A stretch of DNA of 34,965 nucleotides from an uncultured Armatimonadota bacterium (GCA_937862825.1 CALMEF010000032.1:1-34965); one strand, 5' to 3'; shown: positions 8,064 through 15,115, counted from the first letter of the stretch. Program-made: numbers and translations. The notes: a model not told the origin generated them from the letters alone.

Positions 8064-8098
8064 TAAAAAAGACCAGGCCCATTAAGGACCTGGTCTTG
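8064..8098 (-). terminator. Rho-independent terminator of the Cys-rich gene
   Basis: Read on the minus strand: AAGACCAGGTCC, loop TTAAT, GGGCCTGGTCTT, then a T-rich run (TTTTTTAT). The stem is 12 bp with one G-U pair. It follows the stop of the gene at 8122-8529 by about 25 bp. Confidence 0.9.
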
Positions 8099-8121
8099 GG
8101 TGTTACAAGTTTTGGACTTGC

Positions 8122-8529
8122 TTAGTGCATCGCGGGCAAGGCAACCTTGCTAGCAACCTTCTGGACGTTACCAGCCTTGTGGCCCTTCGCGACCCACTCG
8201 GTTCGGCCCTTCTTGGCAGATCCTTCGCAACCGAAGAACTGGTAGCCAACGCCAGAAACAAACACTTTAAACTTGGCCATTTCGCCAGCAGCATTGCAGC
8301 AGCCAGCCTCGCCCTTCACCTTGGGCATGGATGCGGTGGACTTGCAGCACATCTTCTTGCCTTCGGCAGCAGCCATCATTCGATGGGCTTCAGCCATGAA
8401 CTCAGCGTCTTGATCAACTTTGGCCACGACTCCACAGGAGCCTTGCTTGGCTTCAGCCTTGCAACAGGAATCTTGGGCGTTGGCGAAAGCCATCGCGCAC
8501 ACGGCGAGAGTGGTTACGAAAAATTTCAT
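8122..8529 (-). CDS. Secreted Cys-rich protein with a YHS-like metal-binding tail
   Basis: 135 aa with a clear signal peptide (MKFFVTTLAVCAMAFANA, cleavage after ANA). The mature protein has three CC pairs (C22-C23, C61-C62, C77-C78) plus C32 and C101. The segment KFKVFVSGVGYQFFGCEGSAKKG resembles the YHS motif (vdGktYyFCseGCkekF) but keeps only one of its Cys. The likely role is binding a soft metal outside the cytoplasm, which is inference. A Shine-Dalgarno (GAGGAAC) precedes the ATG and a strong terminator follows. A GTTC-N4-GAAC palindrome lies about 35-45 bp before the start codon. Confidence 0.8.
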   Translation of the reverse strand: MKFFVTTLAVCAMAFANAQDSCCKAEAKQGSCGVVAKVDQDAEFMAEAHRMMAAAEGKKMCCKSTASMPKVKGEAGCCNAAGEMAKFKVFVSGVGYQFFGCEGSAKKGRTEWVAKGHKAGNVQKVASKVALPAMH

Positions 8530-8562
8530 GTCGTTCCTCTTAACTGATTCGCACCATTGCGA

Positions 8563-8595
8563 GTTCCCAGGAACCCAATGGATTACTCATATTAT
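8563..8595. promoter_or_regulatory. Divergent control region with a GTTC-CCAG-GAAC palindrome and TATTAT box
   Basis: The palindrome occupies 8563-8574. On the plus strand a -10-like TATTAT follows at 8590-8595, with the mlaE start at 8621. On the minus strand the same site lies upstream of the Cys-rich gene. It matches the sites at 3602, 23318 and 23379. Confidence 0.5.
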
Positions 8596-8620
8596 AGGTC
8601 AAAAACGGTAAGGTTTCGGT

Positions 8621-9376
8621 ATGACATCGCTCATACGGACCGCGGAGGACTTCCTGACCTTCGTTGGCGAGTTGGCGATTCTGCTTGGAGACTCCGTCCG
8701 AAGACTGCTCCAGCGGCCTCATGAGATTGGAGAGACGCTCAACCAAATGGCCTTTGTTGGCGTTGCTTCGGTGCCAATCGTGGCCATGACCAACTTCTTT
8801 TCGGGAGCCGTTTTATCGCTTTACTCCACCCAGTTCCTGACCAAATATGGCGCTTCAGCCTTCGTTGGGGGAACGGTCGGATTATCCGTCGCTCGGGAAA
8901 TCGGGCCAGTGCTTGCAGGCATCATGGTGGCGGCACGCTGCGGTTCGGCGATGTCGGCCCAGATTGGAACGATGGCGGTTACCGAGCAGGTTGACGCACT
9001 CAAGATGCTGTCGGTTCATCCAACCAAGTTCCTCGTGTTGCCACGCGTCGTCGCGGCCGTGTTCATGTTGCCCATCCTCGCTCTGGTGGGGATCTATGCT
9101 GGGGTCTTTGGAGGCTGGTTGGTTGCTACCGCGGGCGGAGTCCCGTCGCAGACCTTCATCCAATCCATGCAACAGTATGTTGTGCCCTGGGACTTCATTG
9201 GAGGCGTTCTGAAAACCCCAGTCTTCGGGCTAATCGTAGCCCTCGTCGCTTGTCAGCAAGGGCTACGGACAACTGGGGGAGCGGTTGGCGTTGGCCGATC
9301 CACGACCAACACGGTAGTTATCAGCATGGTGCTGATTTACATTGCGAACTACTTCTTGGCGGCAGTGTTGTTTTAG
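8621..9376 (+). CDS. mlaE: MlaE/YrbE-family ABC permease (phospholipid transport)
   Basis: 251 aa, the normal length for MlaE. About five to six TM segments are visible, with the family hallmarks SVAREIGPVLAGIMVAARCGSAM and AVTEQVDALKMLSVHP and the C-terminal GAVGVGRSTTNTVV. In the known Mla system this inner-membrane permease works with MlaF ATPase and MlaD to move phospholipids to or from the outer membrane. Here it is alone: neither mlaF nor mlaD is adjacent. Its stop codon overlaps that of the convergent phosphatase gene by 4 bp. Its presence supports a double-membrane cell. Confidence 0.93.
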   Translation: MTSLIRTAEDFLTFVGELAILLGDSVRRLLQRPHEIGETLNQMAFVGVASVPIVAMTNFFSGAVLSLYSTQFLTKYGASAFVGGTVGLSVAREIGPVLAGIMVAARCGSAMSAQIGTMAVTEQVDALKMLSVHPTKFLVLPRVVAAVFMLPILALVGIYAGVFGGWLVATAGGVPSQTFIQSMQQYVVPWDFIGGVLKTPVFGLIVALVACQQGLRTTGGAVGVGRSTTNTVVISMVLIYIANYFLAAVLF

Positions 9377-9921
9377 GACCTGCCTTCGCCAACGATCCAC
9401 TGAGCGGCTTCTAAAACCGTTGGGAAGGCGGACTCGGGTTGATGCTTCCAATTTGTTTCTTCACCGGGCGCAGTGACGCCCGAGTACACGAGAAGTGTGC
9501 GAAGACCAGCACGCGCCCCCGCTTCGATGTCGCTCCATTTATCGCCGATCAAGAATGCGCCATTCAGGTCCAGGTTGAACTCGTCTCTCGCAGCCATGAT
9601 CATCCCTGGGGCTGGCTTGCGCCACGAATGATCCTCACCCTTGAGGGCCGTGCAGTAGTAGAACTTACGAATCTCAAAGCCCTGCTCTCGGCAGACATCT
9701 TGAAGAGCCTCGGTCATCTTCGAAAGCTCCTCTGGCGGGGTGATCCCCTTCGAAACGCCCTGTTGATTGGAAACCACGAAAAGATCAAAGCCCGCTTGGT
9801 TTAGAAGTCGGAGTGCTTCAGCGGTGTACGGAAAAATCTCAAGTTGCTCGATGCGCGAGACATAGGGGGTGACGTCAACGTTCAGAACGCCATCCCGGTC
9901 TAGGAAAAGGGGCTTTCGCAC
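9373..9921 (-). CDS. HAD-IIIA phosphatase, GmhB/HisB-N-like
   Basis: 182 aa from a GTG at 9921. The nucleophile motif is D8-R-D10-GVLN. The Thr/Ser motif is VVSNQQGV, followed by RKPAPGM (motif III Lys) and IGDKWSDIEAGARAG (motif IV). This matches the D-glycero-D-manno-heptose-1,7-bisphosphate phosphatase / histidinol-phosphatase group. The usual zinc loop (CxH...CxC) is reduced to YYCTALKGEDHSWRKP, so Zn binding is probably lost and the substrate is uncertain. It is the last gene of the run that includes pfkA and a PfkB kinase, 9 bp after the latter, which fits a sugar-phosphate substrate. Confidence 0.88.
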   Translation of the reverse strand: MRKPLFLDRDGVLNVDVTPYVSRIEQLEIFPYTAEALRLLNQAGFDLFVVSNQQGVSKGITPPEELSKMTEALQDVCREQGFEIRKFYYCTALKGEDHSWRKPAPGMIMAARDEFNLDLNGAFLIGDKWSDIEAGARAGLRTLLVYSGVTAPGEETNWKHQPESAFPTVLEAAQWIVGEGRS

Positions 9922-9930
9922 CCACAGAGG

Positions 9931-10866
9931 TTACACCGTTACGACTCTGGCTTGATCGAAAAGCAACTCGACGACGCCGAGACGAGCGATTTCGGACCCG
10001 TTGGTCGTTGCTGTTGCCGCTCCGGCAGCAAGGCCCCACCTAAAGGCAGCATCCCACGGAGAGCCCCGTTCCAAGGCCGCGAGGAGTCCACCGATCATTG
10101 AATCACCGCTCCCTATCGTGCTGCAAGGTTCGATGGAAGGCGAAATCCCTTTCAGGCGGAGTTCTTCGGAGACCAGAACAGCGCCATCCTTGCCTTGGGA
10201 AATCACGACGACGCCATCGTCGCTGAGGGAGCCGAGCAGCTCGCTTGCGGCTTGGAAGGCATCGTCGTCGCTCACTATGGTTCGCCCAAGCAGGCGAGAC
10301 GCCTCGTGCGTGTTGGGCTTGATAAGATCAGGTTTCGCTTCTAAACCGTTACGTAACAACTCGCCGTCGGCGTCAAGAAAGACCTTCCAGCCAGCGGATT
10401 TTGCCATGAGGCCCAGTTGTCGGTAGATGGCTTTGTCCACGCTGGGGGGTACTGAACCGCAAAGGCACACCCAGCCCTCAAACTGCTCTAGACACGCGCC
10501 GAAGGTGCTCAAGAATGCATTGAGCTCATCGGATGAAATGTGCGGGCCGCGTTCATTGAGGGTAGTTGGTGGTCCGTCGCCGGCCTCGACCGAGATGTTG
10601 ACTCGGGTGCTTTCGGCTACCTCGGTCATGCGGAATGCGACCCCTTCGGCTTCGAGGACGGAACGAATCACCTGACCTGGGCCAGCACCAAGAAAACCGG
10701 TCGCCAAGGTGGTACCTCCCAACTCGGCGGCTACGCGGGATAGGTTCAAGCCCTTGCCGCCAGCATCCACTTCGGTTCTCACCACTCGGTTGGTATCGCC
10801 CAGTTTGAGCCCATCGACGAAGAGAGTACGGTCAATTGAAGGGTTCAGCGTGACCGTGAGGATCAT
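9931..10866 (-). CDS. PfkB-family sugar-phosphate kinase (1-phosphofructokinase/LacC-like)
   Basis: 311 aa. Motifs are LTVTLNPSIDRTLFV at the N-terminus, DAGGKGLNLSRVAAELG (PfkB signature 1, residues 34-50) and IGSGDSMIGG (signature 2) with the catalytic base Asp255. The first motif is typical of the 1-phosphofructokinase / tagatose-6-phosphate kinase subgroup rather than ribokinase. The expected reaction is ATP-dependent phosphorylation of a ketohexose phosphate. No PTS gene is adjacent, so FruK proper is not certain. Its start overlaps the pfkA stop (ATGA), so the two kinases are translationally coupled. Confidence 0.9.
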   Translation of the reverse strand: MILTVTLNPSIDRTLFVDGLKLGDTNRVVRTEVDAGGKGLNLSRVAAELGGTTLATGFLGAGPGQVIRSVLEAEGVAFRMTEVAESTRVNISVEAGDGPPTTLNERGPHISSDELNAFLSTFGACLEQFEGWVCLCGSVPPSVDKAIYRQLGLMAKSAGWKVFLDADGELLRNGLEAKPDLIKPNTHEASRLLGRTIVSDDDAFQAASELLGSLSDDGVVVISQGKDGAVLVSEELRLKGISPSIEPCSTIGSGDSMIGGLLAALERGSPWDAAFRWGLAAGAATATTNGSEIARLGVVELLFDQARVVTV

Positions 10867-11825
10867 TGAGCCATGACCCCAGCGAGCAGCAGTTTTTCGG
10901 GATCGACTGTTCGCTCCATGCTGAGGACGTACGTTAGCGGATGAGAGACCAGTTTGATGCCATCCACACCGGCCATTTCCGCTTTAAAGCCACTGATCAG
11001 GCGGTTCGCGGCCAACGCTCCAAGACGCAAGGCAAGGACCCGGTCAAAGGCGGTGGGACTGCCGCCGCGTTGCATGTGGCCGAGGACGAGGTAGCGGGCC
11101 TCGAATCCGGTGTTTTCCTCGATTACGTCACGTATATCGCTGGCTCGCGCCGCACCTTCAGCAACAATGATGATGCTACTCTTCTTGCCTCGCAGCGCCG
11201 AGGTCTTGATCATGTCGCAGACGTCCAGGACCGAGAACGGGACTTCGGGGATGAGGATGGCTTCGGCGCCACAGGCCAAGCCTGCCTCCAAAGCGATAAA
11301 GCCGTTGCGTCGTCCCATCACTTCGATGACAAACACTCGCTCGTGGGAATAGGCGGTGTCGCGGACGCGGTCAATCGCCATCAGTGCGCCGTTGACGGCG
11401 GTATCGAAGCCGATTGAGAAATCCGTTCCAGAGATGTCGTTGTCAATGGAACCCGGCACCCCGACGACCGGAAAGCCGAACTCTTCGTACAGGGTTAGGG
11501 CACCGGTAAGCGATCCGTCTCCGCCGATGACGACGAGTCCCTCGATCCCCTTTCGCCCCAAGATTTCCATGGCCCGTAGGCGGCCCTCGGGTTTTCGAAA
11601 CTCCTCGCTGCGCGCGGAGCGGAGAAACGTGCCGCCGTGGCTGATGATTCCGCCCACTGACTTGGAGTCCATCGGCACGGACTCATCGTGCATCAAGCCC
11701 TCGTAACCGTGGTGAAAGCCGATGACTTCGACGCCTCGCCCAATCGCCGCTCGGACGACGGCTCGTATTGCTGCGTTCATCCCTGGGGCGTCGCCGCCGC
11801 TGGTCAGAACGCCAATTCGCCTCAT
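10863..11825 (-). CDS. pfkA: ATP-dependent 6-phosphofructokinase
   Basis: 320 aa, the usual bacterial length. N-terminal GVLTSGGDAPGMNAAIR; G101-G-D-G-S105, where Gly104 marks an ATP-using rather than a PPi-using enzyme; PGSIDND (126-130) with the catalytic Asp128; then MGRRNGFIALEA and LGHMQRGGSPTAFDR. It converts fructose-6-phosphate to fructose-1,6-bisphosphate, the committed step of glycolysis. PGSIDND differs from the common PGTIDND by Thr to Ser, and MGR is followed by RNG. It lies 12 bp downstream of the candidate selenoprotein gene and overlaps the PfkB kinase gene. Confidence 0.96.
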   Translation of the reverse strand: MRRIGVLTSGGDAPGMNAAIRAVVRAAIGRGVEVIGFHHGYEGLMHDESVPMDSKSVGGIISHGGTFLRSARSEEFRKPEGRLRAMEILGRKGIEGLVVIGGDGSLTGALTLYEEFGFPVVGVPGSIDNDISGTDFSIGFDTAVNGALMAIDRVRDTAYSHERVFVIEVMGRRNGFIALEAGLACGAEAILIPEVPFSVLDVCDMIKTSALRGKKSSIIIVAEGAARASDIRDVIEENTGFEARYLVLGHMQRGGSPTAFDRVLALRLGALAANRLISGFKAEMAGVDGIKLVSHPLTYVLSMERTVDPEKLLLAGVMAQ

Positions 11826-11837
11826 ACAGATTCTATG

Positions 11838-12362
11838 CTACCGGAGATTGGAGAGTTCCTTCTTGATTTCCTGGACAATCTTGATCGCATCAAAGTACTT
11901 TTCGTCTTCGAGGATTTGGTGCCAATAGTCGGTTGGTTCAGGTGCATCCGCCTTGAACTCGATTCCTGAACGGAACAAGAAGAAGACATCGTAGGCCAGC
12001 GGCGAATCTCTCGGCACTTTAACGACCTTGCCGAAGTTGAGGGCAAGGCTCCGGTCTTTATCCCAGAAGTGGCGAACACGGGGATCTTTCACGATTCCAA
12101 CACCCTGCTTGGCCATCGCATCGTCATCGGTGCCATAGGCAGGCGTCCAGATGAAGTAGGGTTGTAGCCGCTTCGAGTCGACCTTTGCGAGCACCTGTTC
12201 TTGCACTTCACGAGCGCCGTTCAGACAGTTGACTCAGGTCGGCGAAAGAATGACCAAGAACCGAACTTGGTTCTTGGCCTTGTTGAAATCCTCTTTGAAC
12301 TTCGCGCCGTCAAGAAGAGGCCCTCCTTGCAATAAGGTCAATGCAAGCAGGGCTGACGTCAA
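11838..12362 (-). CDS. Thioredoxin-like secreted protein read through an in-frame TGA: candidate selenoprotein (UxxC)
   Basis: Read naively, the frame begins at a GTG at 12206 (122 aa). The same frame continues upstream across one TGA (12236-12234) to a TTG at 12362, whose bases overlap the stop of the M28 peptidase gene (TTGA), giving 174 codons. Residues 1-12 (MTSALLALTLLQ) resemble a short signal peptide. The context around the TGA is VRFLVILSPT-U43-VNC46-LNGAREVQ, the place where thioredoxin-fold proteins carry CxxC. A hairpin suited to be a bacterial SECIS follows. The C-terminal part (FIWTPAYGTDDDAM, RHFWDKDRSLALNFGK) looks like one intact domain. Family knowledge: Sec often replaces the first Cys of CxxC in thiol oxidoreductases. 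Alternatives are a Cys-to-stop mutation or a base error. Without recoding, the redox motif would be lost. Confidence 0.7.
12203..12217 (-). promoter_or_regulatory. Candidate bSECIS hairpin downstream of the TGA
   Basis: On the mRNA strand, 16 nt after the TGA, GCGCU-CGUGA-AGUGC can form a 5-bp stem (one G-U) with a 5-nt loop whose second base is G. Bacterial SECIS elements are coding-region hairpins at about this distance with a G early in the apical loop. A weaker outer pairing CUGU/ACAG could extend it. Confidence 0.5.
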
Positions 12363-14122
12363 CTTTGGACTCCGTCTCGCTCTTCGACGGTGATTTCGAC
12401 GGTCATTTCCTTGCCGTCGCGCAGGAACTTGATCTTGACCTTGTCGCCTGGCTTCGCCGTCTTCATGGCGTCGTTGAGGGTTTCGATGTCGGTTACGGCC
12501 TTGCCGTTGAACTCAGTGATTCGGTCACCACCTTTTAAGCCAGCCTTGTCAGCGGGGCTACCGGGAACCGAACCCGAAATGGCTGCTCCGGGACCGCCCG
12601 CGTTGTAGTCGGGAATGAAACCGACACGGATTCTGCGCTCGGTCGGAGCGGGAGTCTCTTCGGGCTTGGGGTCTGGCGGCGGAACGCGGCGATCGTCCGG
12701 CTTGTTGCCAAGGACGACCTTGGGGTCAAACTCCAGCTTGTTGCCCGGGGCAAGGAGGTGCCCGGGTTTGGGGGCCGCATTGGCCACCTTAACGGCGCCT
12801 TTCAAGTTGACCATGTCAAACGTGTCCTTTTCGGAGTGGTACTCGTTGGTGAGGCCCGTGTGCCAGAATAGGACCGGGACGTTGCGTCGTGCAAAGGAAG
12901 CCTGATCGCTGTCGCCACGGACGTGTTCAGCCGTGACGAGATTAAGGTCGGCCACTTTCACTTGATCCAGAACTGACTTCCAACCTTGGCTTGAACTGAG
13001 ACCGAAGACGTACACGTTGTTTTGGCGAACGGTGCCAATCATGTCCATGTTGAGTGTTGCCGAGGTTTTTGCGAGAATCTCAGGAAAGTCTCGGCAGAAA
13101 GCGTTTGATCCTACCAACCCGACTTCTTCGCCGCTCCAGCAGTGGAACATGATGGTTCGTCGATTGGTTTTCCACTGGCTCATTGCGGAAGCAAGGGAGA
13201 GCACAGCAGCAGTTCCGCTTCCATTGTCATCGGCACCAGCGTGCATCGCATCACTGTTGGTTCGTGAGCCGATCTCTCCAAAGCCGAGGTGATCGTAGTG
13301 GCCGCCAACAATAATGAATTCATCCTTCAGCACCGGGTCGTTGCCGGGAAGGATGCCAATGATGTTTCGGCCCGAACCTGCCCCTCTTTCCAGTTCGGTT
13401 GTAATCTTGATGCTCGAGCCCAGCACCTTGCTTGCTGGTGCCTTGGCCGCCTTGGCTGCGGCAAAGTCAAGGCCAGTCAAGCCCTTGAAATACTTGCTGT
13501 GGACGCCGGCTGCGACCATTTCGAGACTTGATGGCACGCCTTGCGAGCGATTGGTTCGCGGAAACTCGGCCCCACCTGCAGCGGATGGCCCAACAAAAAT
13601 GATGCCGACAGCCCCTTTTTCGCTGGCAGTTCGTGCCTTTCTGGTGTTCGAAACATTTTGCTTGCCTTCGGGTACGCCACGGAACGCCAAGACAACCTTG
13701 CCTTTGACGTCTACGCCGGAATAGTCATCCCAGCCTTCTTCCGCGAGGCCATAGCCGACGTAAACCAAACCGGCATCAACTGGTTTGGCATTGGCGGTAC
13801 CCGCGAGCGGCATATAGTCGGTTTCGATGGTCAGTGTTGCCGCGCCGGGGCCTGTGAAGGAAAGGGAGTTGTTCTTTCCGGGCCGCTGGTTGACGTTGAC
13901 CTCGAACGTGTGGATGTACGAGCCATCTTTGAACGGCTTCAGCCCAACCTTTTTGAAGTGGTTTTCAATGTAGGTTGCGGCAAGGTCTTGGCCTTTCGAG
14001 CCAGTAAGACGGCCTTCCAGTTCTGGAGAAACAAGGTAACGAAGGTGGCCCGCCATTTCCGATTCGGAAACGCTGTACGCATTCACCGAAAGTACGAGCC
14101 CGGCAAAAAGGGATGCCAGCAT
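12359..14122 (-). CDS. M28 family aminopeptidase with PA and PDZ domains
   Basis: 587 aa. An N-terminal signal peptide (MLASLFAGLVLSVNAYS) is followed by an M28 domain with an inserted PA domain (about residues 110-215). The di-zinc ligands are visible: H275 (GGHYDHLG), D298 (HAGADDNGSG), E333 after the catalytic E332 (GEEVGLVGS), D360 (LNMDMIG) and H429 (NEYHS). A Pro-rich linker (470-495) leads to a PDZ domain (498-582; GSPADKAGLKGGDRITEFNG). The mature protein is expected outside the cytoplasm and releases N-terminal amino acids from peptides. TATAAG lies 6 nt before the ATG. It heads the run that includes the candidate selenoprotein and pfkA. Confidence 0.94.
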   Translation of the reverse strand: MLASLFAGLVLSVNAYSVSESEMAGHLRYLVSPELEGRLTGSKGQDLAATYIENHFKKVGLKPFKDGSYIHTFEVNVNQRPGKNNSLSFTGPGAATLTIETDYMPLAGTANAKPVDAGLVYVGYGLAEEGWDDYSGVDVKGKVVLAFRGVPEGKQNVSNTRKARTASEKGAVGIIFVGPSAAGGAEFPRTNRSQGVPSSLEMVAAGVHSKYFKGLTGLDFAAAKAAKAPASKVLGSSIKITTELERGAGSGRNIIGILPGNDPVLKDEFIIVGGHYDHLGFGEIGSRTNSDAMHAGADDNGSGTAAVLSLASAMSQWKTNRRTIMFHCWSGEEVGLVGSNAFCRDFPEILAKTSATLNMDMIGTVRQNNVYVFGLSSSQGWKSVLDQVKVADLNLVTAEHVRGDSDQASFARRNVPVLFWHTGLTNEYHSEKDTFDMVNLKGAVKVANAAPKPGHLLAPGNKLEFDPKVVLGNKPDDRRVPPPDPKPEETPAPTERRIRVGFIPDYNAGGPGAAISGSVPGSPADKAGLKGGDRITEFNGKAVTDIETLNDAMKTAKPGDKVKIKFLRDGKEMTVEITVEERDGVQS

Positions 14123-14128
14123 ATAGAC

Positions 14129-14134
14129 CTTATA
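14129..14134 (-). promoter_or_regulatory. -10 box (TATAAG) of the M28-selenoprotein-pfkA run
   Basis: TATAAG on the minus strand, 6 nt (GTCTAT) before the ATG at 14122. No Shine-Dalgarno. It fits the leaderless spacing found elsewhere in the window. Confidence 0.45.
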
Positions 14135-14179
14135 CCTTGGTTTGGGGCGTAGTAGTTTCCCAATCAGTCAGATTGGCCG

Positions 14180-14193
14180 GATCAGACTGATCA
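14180..14193. repeat. GATCAGACTGATCA palindromic repeat, copy 1
   Basis: A 14-nt sequence identical to 31131-31144. It contains the perfect dyad GATCAG-A-CTGATC and both copies sit in GATC-rich intergenic stretches. The role is unknown. Confidence 0.5.
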
Positions 14194-14238
14194 CCCAACC
14201 AACAACCGACAACCTATGCTCAAAAATTCCAAACCTGG

Positions 14239-14261
14239 CAACTTCGCGAGCGCGAAAGTTG
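14239..14261 (+). promoter_or_regulatory. Hairpin/dyad upstream of the hypothetical gene at 14295
   Basis: CAACTTCGCG-AG-CGCGAAAGTTG forms a 10-bp stem with one bulged A. TCTAAT (14262-14267), a possible -10, follows directly. The dyad could therefore be an operator over the promoter spacer or an RNA hairpin if transcription starts upstream. Confidence 0.4.
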
Positions 14262-14294
14262 TCTAATTGATCCAACACTACTGAAAGGGAACCT

Positions 14295-14798
14295 ATGGAC
14301 GACAGCATCGATCGCAAGCATACGCTTCGCGACTTCTTTGGCGAAGCGATCCACACGTCGCTAACCGACACGCTCGGCATGCGCGACGTTGACCATGTTG
14401 AGCAGTACCTGGCTGGGCTTCTCTTGGACTTCAGCCACCGCGACAAGGTTTTTGCCATTCGTGATCCGCTGGGCCAGCAAGTTGAGGACCTGGAGGCGAT
14501 GCTCGCTGAAGGCGATGTCACCCAGAACGCCGATTCGTTCGCCCGAGAGCGCGAGGTTCACAAGCACATTGGCGATTTCCTCCTGTTTTGGTCGGGGGTT
14601 TATCCAGAGTTCTTGGGTCGGTTCCATCGCTCACCTCATGCCTTGCAGCAGCAAGGGGCGGAAAGTTATCACATTGTCAGTACGTTCGACTTTGAGCCTT
14701 ACGCTGGGGATGCGCCGTTGTTCAAAAGGCTGAGCGAGGACTTTGAGATGTTTCGGATTGGGCTGAACATCGTGCGGAAGCGGTTGCCGCTGGGATAG
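14295..14798 (+). CDS. Conserved-looking hypothetical protein
   Basis: 167 aa, soluble, no signal peptide. A Shine-Dalgarno (GAAAGGG) lies 6 nt before the ATG. The protein is acidic and mostly helical. Distinctive segments are FFGEAIHTSL, VEQYLAGLLLDF, VHKHIGDFLLFWSGVYPEFL (a His/Trp/Tyr-rich helix at about 88-107) and AESYHIVSTFDF. The His-rich KHIGDF motif could hold a metal, but no family is recognised. The gene stands alone between the divergent M28 gene and a decayed gene remnant. Confidence 0.75.
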   Translation: MDDSIDRKHTLRDFFGEAIHTSLTDTLGMRDVDHVEQYLAGLLLDFSHRDKVFAIRDPLGQQVEDLEAMLAEGDVTQNADSFAREREVHKHIGDFLLFWSGVYPEFLGRFHRSPHALQQQGAESYHIVSTFDFEPYAGDAPLFKRLSEDFEMFRIGLNIVRKRLPLG

Positions 14799-14827
14799 AC
14801 CGGCGGCGTTTCAAGTGGGGACGCGAG

Positions 14828-15045
14828 TTGCTGGCAACCGCGCCGAACGCCAAACACGGCACCCCGGCGCCCACTTCAGGTCCACCCGAGTTGATGTCTA
14901 TGTCTATGTTGAACGACTGCGCGCAACCAACTGCATGTGTAGCGAGGAGGGCAACACAAGTAAGAATGCGGAAGCAGGACGAATGTTGCACTTTGGTCCC
15001 TTCTCCCAGGGGGCCTCTTGCGTCGCAAGTTTTCAATACCTCCAC
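14828..15045 (-). pseudogene. Remnant of a secreted-protein gene (N-terminal part only)
   Basis: The minus strand encodes a signal-peptide-like segment (CFRILTCVALLATHAVGCAQ) followed by SFNIDIDINSGGPEVGAGVPCLAFGAVA. As I know it, this form is the usual beginning of mature secreted (often PEP-CTERM) proteins in some environmental bacteria. After FGAVA the frame turns into arginine-rich sequence over the antisense of the 14295 gene, and no normal Met start with a ribosome site is present. I read it as the 5' end of a gene truncated by deletion. A short live peptide is possible but less likely. Confidence 0.4.
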
Positions 15046-15115
15046 ACTTCCAAGTGTGGAGATTCTTGCCCGAGAGTCAGACTCGAATTACCCTCCACCT
15101 CGGGGAGGCGGAGGG
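15017..15115. repeat. Cluster of three palindromes downstream of fabF
   Basis: CTTGCG-T-CGCAAG (15017-15029), CTCCACACTT-CC-AAGTGTGGAG (15040-15061, perfect 10-bp arms) and CCCTCCaCCTC-ggg-GAGGcGGAGGG (15091-15115). They lie between the fabF stop and the gene remnant. No T-run follows on the minus strand. They may end fabF transcription or be dispersed repeat units. No gene is seen in 14830-15169 apart from the remnant. Confidence 0.5.

Noticed and set aside
12206-12236. TGA in the thioredoxin-like frame as an ordinary pseudogene stop
   Set aside because: Not excluded, but the downstream frame is intact and protein-like, the TGA replaces exactly the first Cys of CxxC, and a SECIS-like hairpin is correctly placed. 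Recoding is therefore the better reading.
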